Assembly (NCBI GenBank): GCA_012514255.1
Contig: JAAZAP010000039.1
Span: 1 to 7,976 of the forward strand
Direction: 5' to 3'
DNA: 7,976 bases
DNA from: Bacteroidales bacterium
GTDB lineage: Bacteria > Bacteroidota > Bacteroidia > Bacteroidales > VadinHA17
Every line of letters begins with the position of its first letter. The first letter of the stretch is position 1. A program made the translations under genes and the position numbers. The notes beneath the pieces are model-generated. The model saw only the letters and a list, made by a program, of their open reading frames with translations. It made no database searches and was not told the origin of the DNA. Below are positions 1 to 4,210 of this stretch, piece after piece.

Positions 1-243
1 GAGGAGATCCATCACCGTGGCTGCGTTGGGACTGCCCATGCCGAAATTGATGATTGTTATACCTCCCGCGGTGGCGCTGGGCCAGTTCTTGTCCTTCCCT
101 TCCACCGGCACATCGTTCCAGCGGGCAAACATTTCCACATAGAGTGTAAAGTTGGTAAGAAGGATAAACTCGCCGAAGGAGTTGAGATCCTTTCCCGTGT
201 AGCGGGGCAACCAGTTATTGACTATATCTTCCTTGGTTTTCAT
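1..243 (-). CDS. amn: AMP nucleosidase, 5' part (truncated by window edge)
   Basis: The minus strand reads 81 uninterrupted codons from an ATG at 243 to the left edge, beginning MKTKEDIVNNWLPRYTGKDL and including the segment ITIINFGMGSPNAATVMDLL. From memory this matches the short (about 255-260 residue) AMP nucleosidase of Bacteroidetes, a member of the PNP/UDP phosphorylase superfamily. The enzyme hydrolyses AMP to adenine and ribose 5-phosphate in the cytoplasm, in purine salvage and adenylate balance. Only about the first third is visible, so catalytic residues further on cannot be checked. The start is supported by family-like N-terminal sequence and by a candidate -7 promoter box about 46 bases upstream. 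The gene is divergent from the HsdR_N-like gene, with 62 bases between the two starts. A related nucleoside phosphorylase is the alternative, but the N-terminus fits AMP nucleosidase best. Confidence 0.85.
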   Translation of the reverse strand, partial: MKTKEDIVNNWLPRYTGKDLNSFGEFILLTNFTLYVEMFARWNDVPVEGKDKNWPSATAGGITIINFGMGSPNAATVMDLL

Positions 244-263
244 GTTCTCCGGAGCTGTTTGTT

Positions 264-271
264 TATATTTG
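264..271 (+). promoter_or_regulatory. Candidate -7 box for the HsdR_N-like/Nudix unit
   Basis: TATATTTG is a perfect match to TAnnTTTG, placed 34 bases before the TTG start of the HsdR_N-like gene. I see no good TTTG at the -33 position, so this rests on the -7 box alone. It lies inside the leader expected for amn, so the two divergent promoters would interpenetrate and their polymerases would transcribe across each other's start region. Confidence 0.35.
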
Positions 272-288
272 CCCTGCCTAAGGGTAAC

Positions 289-296
289 CAAAAATA
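289..296 (-). promoter_or_regulatory. Candidate Bacteroidetes -7 box for amn
   Basis: The minus strand reads TATTTTTG, a full match to the Bacteroidetes -7 consensus TAnnTTTG. A TTTC lies 19 bases further upstream where the -33 TTTG would be expected, so the -33 match is imperfect. A start of transcription near 282 would give a leader of about 40 bases. The box overlaps the start region of the divergent gene on the other strand. Confidence 0.4.
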
Positions 297-305
297 CAAT
301 AAAAG

Positions 306-770
306 TTGAAACCACTGAAACTGCCTCCCTGTTCACTGCGCATAAAAGAGGGTCAGGGCAACAGACTCATCTATGATCCGCTGCGGAGGAAATATGTGGC
401 GCTCACTCCGGAAGAGTGGGTGAGGCAGCATTTTGTCAATTACCTTACCGGATGGCTGGGTTATCCTCCCGGTCTTATCCGCATAGAGGCATCCTTCACA
501 CTTTATTCCATGGTTCGCAGGGCTGACATACTGGTGCATAACAGGTCTGGAGAACCGGTGCTCATTGTGGAGTGCAAGGCCCCGCAGGTGAAGATCACAC
601 AGGAGGTCTTTGACCAGGTAATCAACTATAACTTCAGCTACGGTGTCAGATACCTAGTTGTTACAAACGGCATAACACACTTCGCGGGTAAGACGGATAT
701 CGCAAAGCGAAGCTTCGAGCTGCTGGACAGGATACCCGATTATGAAACCATCACCAGCACGGAGCCATGA
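306..770 (+). CDS. Small PD-(D/E)XK protein, HsdR N-terminal-like (HSDR_N_2 type)
   Basis: This 154-residue protein resembles the isolated N-terminal domain of type I restriction HsdR subunits, a stand-alone form common in Bacteroidetes. The conserved segment YDPLRRKYVALTPEEWVRQH lies at about 23-42. A PD-(D/E)XK nuclease core is visible: Glu61, Asp74 in RRADILV, Glu89 and Lys91 in VECK, then the accessory QxxxY motif at Gln104-Tyr108. These residues are what the nuclease fold needs for metal-dependent DNA cleavage, so activity is possible but unproven. No helicase or methylase genes are nearby, so this is not a restriction system. The start is TTG: an in-frame TAA at 300-302 excludes a longer protein, and KPLKLPP fits the family's N-terminus. 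The leader is A-rich with no Shine-Dalgarno site. The stop overlaps the next start (ATGA), implying co-translation with the Nudix gene. Confidence 0.85.
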   Translation: MKPLKLPPCSLRIKEGQGNRLIYDPLRRKYVALTPEEWVRQHFVNYLTGWLGYPPGLIRIEASFTLYSMVRRADILVHNRSGEPVLIVECKAPQVKITQEVFDQVINYNFSYGVRYLVVTNGITHFAGKTDIAKRSFELLDRIPDYETITSTEP

Positions 771-1738
771 CAGATGTTACATGCGCGGTGATCCGCAATG
801 AGGAGGGACTGGTACTGGCTGTCCGGCGAGGGCCGGGGATGGGCAATTCCGGGAAGTGGGAGTTCCCCGGGGGTAAGACCAGGCCGGGAGAGGATCACGA
901 AGAGTGCATCATCAGGGAGATAGACGAGGAACTGGGAATGGATATTGTCATCTGTGGCAGACTCGAGGCTGTGGAACATGATTATGGCAATAAACAGATC
1001 AGGCTTATCCCTTTCATCTGCGATACCCTGGAGTCAAAGCCTATGCTCCGCGAACATGATCACTACAGGTGGATGGAGCCTGACAGGCTGACGACACTTG
1101 ACATGACGGCGGCTGACACACCTGTTGCCCTTCAGTATGCGGCAGGTCACAGGTGTGCGGCAAGCCGCGAAACAGAGGAGGAGACAACAAGGCTCACCGC
1201 CGAGGCCGGGGAGGAGCTCTCAAGGATGCTCGGAAGGGTCTCGAGCGTGGAGGAGATAACCATGGTGGCTCAGTCGGCTGCGAAAGAATTTAACCTGCTG
1301 TCACAGCTTGTGACACTCTGTTCGAGCACTGAAAAGAGAGTGGGATTCATGTCAGCATGGGCTCTCTCAAAAGTTGCAGATGTTGATCCGAAGGCACTGG
1401 TACCACTGCTGCTGCCGATTATTGAGGTCCTGCCCGCTACAGCCAACGAGAGCGTACAGAGGTCACTCATGAGGGTGCTGATGAAGAGCGATATAAATGA
1501 CATTCCCCGTGCACACCACGCAAAGCTGATCGACTATTGCCTGACGGTGATGAGGGACACTAACCAGCCTGTGGCACCCAGGGCATATGGCATGGAGATA
1601 CTTGCATCCTTCTGTTCTCTTTACCCTGAGATGGCGAATGAGGTTGCCGGTGCGGTGCAGCTTTTTATCAATGATGCTTCCGCTGGCATGAAAGCCGCCG
1701 GACGGAAAGTTATTCAGCGTTTGGGCAACAGGCAATAA
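767..1738 (+). CDS. MutT-like Nudix hydrolase fused to a HEAT-like helical domain
   Basis: The protein has 323 residues, against roughly 130-160 for a simple MutT enzyme. Residues 1 to about 128 form a Nudix domain with the complete box GX5EX7REUXEEXGU: Gly36, Glu42, Arg50-Glu51, Glu54-Glu55, Gly57. The preceding KWEFPGGK is typical of MutT-type enzymes that hydrolyse oxidised nucleoside triphosphates such as 8-oxo-dGTP; the substrate here is inferred. After a polar linker (about 129-160), residues about 165-322 are predicted all-helical. They resemble a small stand-alone HEAT-like protein of Bacteroidetes, with SAWALSKV at 196-203, QPVAPRAYGMEIL at 267-279 and SAGMKAAGRKV at 305-315. No signal peptide is seen, so it should be cytoplasmic. 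The start overlaps the previous stop. The helical part may mediate protein or nucleic-acid contacts; no function is shown. Confidence 0.85.
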   Translation: MTDVTCAVIRNEEGLVLAVRRGPGMGNSGKWEFPGGKTRPGEDHEECIIREIDEELGMDIVICGRLEAVEHDYGNKQIRLIPFICDTLESKPMLREHDHYRWMEPDRLTTLDMTAADTPVALQYAAGHRCAASRETEEETTRLTAEAGEELSRMLGRVSSVEEITMVAQSAAKEFNLLSQLVTLCSSTEKRVGFMSAWALSKVADVDPKALVPLLLPIIEVLPATANESVQRSLMRVLMKSDINDIPRAHHAKLIDYCLTVMRDTNQPVAPRAYGMEILASFCSLYPEMANEVAGAVQLFINDASAGMKAAGRKVIQRLGNRQ

Positions 1739-1750
1739 ATATCAGGCAGT

Positions 1751-1771
1751 AGTGAAACAAATGTCTTCACT
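1751..1771 (+). other. Weak hairpin just after the Nudix gene
   Basis: AGTGAA (1751-1756) can pair with TTCACT (1766-1771) around a 9-base loop, and a bulged extension could add GCAG/CTGC. No T-run follows, so it is a poor intrinsic terminator, although its position 12 bases after the stop codon is right for an RNA 3' end. Confidence 0.25.
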
Positions 1772-1800
1772 GCAGTCTATGAATGAATTATGTCAGATTC

Positions 1801-1828
1801 CTTGCCTCTTGCCTGATGCCTATTGTCT
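1801..1828 (+). repeat. Left heptamer array of copy 1
   Basis: Four 7-base units in register: CTTGCCT, CTTGCCT, GATGCCT, ATTGTCT. They share an nnTGCCT core with the heptamers on the right side of the element. The array is degenerate, and the last unit has lost one core base. Confidence 0.6.
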
Positions 1829-1829
1829 A

Positions 1830-1858
1830 TTCTACAATTCTTTATGGTCTACGACCAT
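1830..1858 (+). repeat. Hairpin unit 1A
   Basis: This 29-base unit is TTCTACAATTCTTT followed by the inverted repeat ATGGTC-TAC-GACCAT (1844-1858). It is identical to unit 2B at 7784-7812. The 6-bp stem with a 3-base loop could form in RNA from either strand or serve as a protein site in DNA. No T-run follows it. Confidence 0.75.
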
Positions 1859-1878
1859 CTATGTGATATAATCATCTG

Positions 1879-1907
1879 TTCTACAAATCTTTATGGCCTA
1901 CGGCCAT
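1879..1907 (+). repeat. Hairpin unit 1B, with compensatory change
   Basis: This unit repeats 1A after exactly 20 bases, but its stem is ATGGCC-TAC-GGCCAT (1893-1907). Both partners of one base pair changed (T-A to C-G), so the stem is kept. The left part has one further difference, A for T at 1887. Confidence 0.75.
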
Positions 1908-1925
1908 TTACCACTACTGCCTGTT

Positions 1926-1983
1926 GTCCCGATCCGATTTATCGGATCGAGGATCCTCGATCCAGACATGTCTGGATCGGGAC
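1926..1983. repeat. 58-base nested palindrome (cloverleaf-capable), copy 1
   Basis: Every base is accounted for by a four-arm fold. The outer stem is GTCCCGAT (1926-1933) with ATCGGGAC (1976-1983). Arm 1 is CCGATTTATCGG (1934-1945), arm 2 the perfect palindrome ATCGAGGATCCTCGAT (1946-1961), and arm 3 the perfect palindrome CCAGACATGTCTGG (1962-1975). It contains five GATC sites. Alternative pairings exist, for example a 9-bp stem at 1930-1949. The block is identical, base for base, to the one at 7830-7887. Confidence 0.85.
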
Positions 1984-1985
1984 CC

Positions 1986-2013
1986 ACTGCCTACTGCCTA
2001 ATGCCTCTTGCCT
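1986..2013 (+). repeat. Right heptamer array of copy 1
   Basis: Four in-register 7-base units: ACTGCCT, ACTGCCT, AATGCCT, CTTGCCT. The array runs into the 3' end of the hydrolase gene. On the minus strand it encodes the last residues (GKRH), and its TAG is the stop codon. Confidence 0.7.
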
Positions 2014-3425
2014 GATTTCACGGTCTTCCTGATCCATTTGGTGATCAGGTCCATTGCCGCTGGTGAGAAAGTCTCCTCGATCTTCGGGTATTCAGTGGTC
2101 AATCCTGTTCCGGCAGTCTGGAAGAGGTGGTTCAACCCCGGCAGGGCTACCGTCTTTACCTTTCGGTTGCCTCCTTTGCGCACCGCATCCTTTATTGCCG
2201 GCAGGTTCTGCTCATGATTGACCTGGAAATCTTTTTCGCCATTGAGTGCCAGAACAGGGCATCGAACGCTGCTCCAATACAGGGCCGGGTCTGTTGACAG
2301 GAAATATTTCCACCACGCATTGTTCGTCTGTGCCAGTCCCTGTGTGAAGTTGGCCATACGCTCCGCGCGCTCCTCCGGGGCCAGTCCCATGGTATCAAGC
2401 TCTCCGTTGTACCATTCCATTGCCTTCTTCGCCGCAGTGCGCTGGTCTTCATTCTCCATCACAATCCTGAAGAGGTTCCTCAGCATGTGAAGCTGTGTCT
2501 CAAGGTCCTCCTGCGGCATTTCTGATACTGTGAAAAAGTCGATGTTCTGCTGTATGATTGCATCATATCCTGTCACACCCGGACCAGCCAGTGAGATGAC
2601 GAATGCTATGTTCGCATTGCGCGAAGCGACGATGGGAGCTATCAGCCCACCCTCACTGTGGCCGGCAAGACCAATCTTCTTTTTGTCAATCTCGGCCCGT
2701 TGCATGAGATAATTCACTGCTGCCTCAGCATCATCGGCGAAGCTCATGGTAGTGGCGCCGGTCAGGCGGCCCTTTGATCCGCCCACCCCTCTGTCGTCAT
2801 ACCGCAGTACCGCGATGCCGTTCCTGGTCAGGTGGTCAGCCAGCACCTTGAAAGGCTTGTGCATGAAGACGGTCTCATCGCGATCCTGCTGCCCCGAACC
2901 CGAGATAAGCAGCACAGCCGGGAATGGTCCTTCGCCCTGCGGCAGTGTCAGCGTTCCTGCCAGGCTGAAGTTCTCGGTGATGTTCATGAAGGATACCTCT
3001 TCCTCACGATAGGGATAGGGCGGCATGGGCTCCTGCGGCCTGCTATACACTATCGGTTTTGCCCCCTTCTTCATGGAGAGATCATATTCACGTCCGAGCT
3101 GTGTCCATCTGCCCGTAATGATTGAGTCATTGGTGAAACCTCCGCGAAAACTCCCCCTAACCATTGGAATGTCTACCATGAGGGTGTCATCATCCAGGGT
3201 TACCCTCCCGCAGGGGATGCCCTTCACACCCTGATCAGGCGAGTCCATTGAGGCTTTGACAGTATCAGCCTCAGTCATTGCAAAGTGTAACACAAGCTGA
3301 AGCTCGCCAGCTGCTGTCTTCATTATGCCGGACCAGGAGCCTTCAATATCTGCAGGGCTGCGTTGGCCTGCTGCTGATACGGTAATAATCATAGCCGCCA
3401 GCAGTGAAATGTAAGTTCTCTTCAT
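1998..3425 (-). CDS. Secreted alpha/beta hydrolase with N-terminal beta-rich domain
   Basis: A 475-residue serine hydrolase. Residues 1-20 (MKRTYISLLAAMIITVSAAG) look like a Sec signal peptide, so it should act in the periplasm or outside the cell. Residues about 25-120 (EGSWSGIMKTAAGELQLVLHF and on) form a beta-rich, lipocalin-like region often found before this hydrolase type. The alpha/beta hydrolase domain follows: PAVLLISGSGQQDRDE at 169-184, YDDRGVGGSKG at 209-219, nucleophile Ser257 in GHSEGG, likely acid Asp399 in LNGEKDF, and His433 in PGLNHLF. The triad is complete, implying an esterase or peptidase; the substrate is unknown. The reading frame stays open 110 codons upstream, but that part is antisense to yedF and lies before the signal peptide, so the ATG at 3425 is chosen. 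The final residues and TAG stop come from repeat copy 1. Confidence 0.87.
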   Translation of the reverse strand: MKRTYISLLAAMIITVSAAGQRSPADIEGSWSGIMKTAAGELQLVLHFAMTEADTVKASMDSPDQGVKGIPCGRVTLDDDTLMVDIPMVRGSFRGGFTNDSIITGRWTQLGREYDLSMKKGAKPIVYSRPQEPMPPYPYREEEVSFMNITENFSLAGTLTLPQGEGPFPAVLLISGSGQQDRDETVFMHKPFKVLADHLTRNGIAVLRYDDRGVGGSKGRLTGATTMSFADDAEAAVNYLMQRAEIDKKKIGLAGHSEGGLIAPIVASRNANIAFVISLAGPGVTGYDAIIQQNIDFFTVSEMPQEDLETQLHMLRNLFRIVMENEDQRTAAKKAMEWYNGELDTMGLAPEERAERMANFTQGLAQTNNAWWKYFLSTDPALYWSSVRCPVLALNGEKDFQVNHEQNLPAIKDAVRKGGNRKVKTVALPGLNHLFQTAGTGLTTEYPKIEETFSPAAMDLITKWIRKTVKSGKRH

Positions 3426-3446
3426 GACATCTAAGTATATGATCCC

Positions 3447-3454
3447 CAAAATTA
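3447..3454 (-). promoter_or_regulatory. Candidate -7 box for the hydrolase gene
   Basis: The minus strand reads TAATTTTG, a perfect TAnnTTTG match 22 bases before the hydrolase ATG, giving a leader of roughly 15 bases. No convincing TTTG is seen at -33. It lies 12 bases from the oppositely directed box for yedF, so the two promoters share one short control region. Confidence 0.45.
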
Positions 3455-3466
3455 GCCATTTCTGGT

Positions 3467-3474
3467 TATCTTTG
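3467..3474 (+). promoter_or_regulatory. Candidate -7 box for yedF-selD
   Basis: TATCTTTG is a perfect TAnnTTTG match 19 bases before the yedF ATG, predicting a very short leader of about 12 bases. The -33 region shows no clear TTTG. Its position argues against the longer in-frame yedF start at 3424, which would place the promoter inside the coding region. Confidence 0.45.
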
Positions 3475-3492
3475 ACGGATAATTTAAACCTG

Positions 3493-4113
3493 ATGAAGAG
3501 AGTTGACACAAGGGGACTGACCTGCCCGGCTCCGCTGATAAAAACAAGGCAGGGACTGAACGAGGCTGGGCCCGACGAAGATGTAGAGATATTGATAGAT
3601 AATCCGACCTCGCTCAGTAACGTGAAGAGATACCTGTCGGATAACAGACTTCCATTCACCGTCCGCGAGGAGGAATACATGTCCATAGTGACAGTCAGGA
3701 GAGGAGAACAGACAGAGTTGAGCGCCGATGAAACTGAATACTGTACAACTGGCACTGAGGAGCCGGCACCGGGAGGCAGGAGAACGGTGGTAGCTGTCAG
3801 TTCGGAGAGAATGGGCAGCGGCGATGATGTTCTCGGGACAAAGCTGATGGCCTCCTTCTTCAGAACGCTTGTGATGCTCGAACCTCCGCCTTCAGCAGTG
3901 GTCTTCTACAATGCGGGGGTGAAGCTTGCGATGGACGATTCGCCGGCACTTGAACATATCAGGGAACTCTCGGATAGGGGAACGGCAATATATCTTTGCA
4001 CTACCTGCATCAATCACTTCGGTATCAAAGACCGTCTGCCAACTGGCAGTTTTAGCGATATGTATCAGATAGTTAATATATTAAGGGATGCGGATCACAT
4101 AATCCGCCCGTGA
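3493..4113 (+). CDS. yedF: YedF-type sulfurtransferase-like protein of selenium metabolism
   Basis: A 206-residue cytoplasmic protein with two parts. Residues 1 to about 72 are a TusA/SirA-like domain beginning MKRVDTRGLTCPAPLIKTRQ, with the family's catalytic-type Cys11 in the CPxP motif. Residues about 98-206 form a DsrE-like domain with a CxxC pair, Cys169 and Cys172, in YLCTTCINHFGI. This domain pair next to selD is the hallmark of the family usually named selenium metabolism protein YedF. It is thought to carry or deliver reactive selenium or sulfur, but its biochemical role is not settled. The start at 3493 is chosen because family members begin just before the D-x-RGL-x-CP motif. The longer frame from 3424 adds 23 residues unlike the family and overlaps the promoter box. 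selD follows after 97 bases on the same strand. Confidence 0.9.
   Translation: MKRVDTRGLTCPAPLIKTRQGLNEAGPDEDVEILIDNPTSLSNVKRYLSDNRLPFTVREEEYMSIVTVRRGEQTELSADETEYCTTGTEEPAPGGRRTVVAVSSERMGSGDDVLGTKLMASFFRTLVMLEPPPSAVVFYNAGVKLAMDDSPALEHIRELSDRGTAIYLCTTCINHFGIKDRLPTGSFSDMYQIVNILRDADHIIRP
4090..4107 (+). other. Small hairpin at the 3' end of yedF
   Basis: GCGGAT (4090-4095) pairs with ATCCGC (4102-4107) around a 6-base loop, ending four bases before the stop codon. No T-run follows. A second possible stem, CTGCCAT (4117-4123) with ATGGCAG (4140-4146), lies in the yedF-selD gap. Either could affect mRNA processing or translation between the two genes, but both may be chance. Confidence 0.25.
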
Positions 4114-4210
4114 CGTCTGCCATCAGGAACAGTTTGGATATGGCAGTCAGCTATATCGGCGGATGCTTCTGGTTACTGGCAGCCTGATCAATTTAATACA
4201 GGATTATACA

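Larger units (their letters stand above)
1801..2016. repeat. Composite palindromic element, copy 1 (between convergent genes)
   Basis: From left to right this holds four degenerate heptamers (1801-1828), two 29-base hairpin units (1830-1858 and 1879-1907) separated by 20 bases, a spacer containing CTACTGCC, a 58-base nested palindrome (1926-1983), and four more heptamers (1986-2013). The same order recurs near the right end of the window in the same orientation. The copy sits between the ends of the Nudix and hydrolase genes and supplies the hydrolase's last codons and stop. A 15-base direct repeat (TGCCTCTTGCCTGAT at 1803-1817 and 2002-2016) brackets it. No transposase is encoded in it. A non-autonomous mobile element, a REP-like interspersed repeat or a transcript-end structure are all possible. 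Confidence 0.8.

Noticed and set aside
306..770. Type I restriction-modification locus
   Set aside because: Only the HsdR N-terminal-like domain is present. No helicase motor, HsdM or HsdS gene lies nearby, and the family occurs as a stand-alone protein in Bacteroidetes.
1830..1907. CRISPR-like array (29-base repeats with 20-base spacers)
   Set aside because: There are only two units per copy, spacers are short and partly similar between the two copies, and no cas genes are present. Hairpin repeats of a composite element fit better.
1844..1983. Intrinsic terminators formed by the hairpins or cloverleaf
   Set aside because: None of the stems is followed by a T-run on either strand. A role in ending transcripts is possible but is not shown by the usual signature.
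1823..2032. Plus-strand open frame across repeat copy 1, sharing the peptide CPDPIYRIEDPRSRHVWIGT with a frame at 7766-7969
   Set aside because: The shared peptide is just the translation of the conserved 58-base palindrome. Similarity stops where DNA conservation stops, and there is no recognisable protein family. The nucleotide structure explains it better than a gene.
3424..3492. Longer yedF start
   Set aside because: It adds 23 residues unlike the family, and the region contains the likely -7 box. The ATG at 3493 directly precedes the TusA-like motif.
3426..3755. 110-codon upstream extension of the alpha/beta hydrolase
   Set aside because: It is antisense to yedF, includes the promoter region, and would bury a clear signal peptide inside the protein.
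4163..4210. Longer selD start
   Set aside because: The extra 16 residues have no counterpart in SelD enzymes. From 4211 the catalytic Cys is at the expected distance from the N-terminus.
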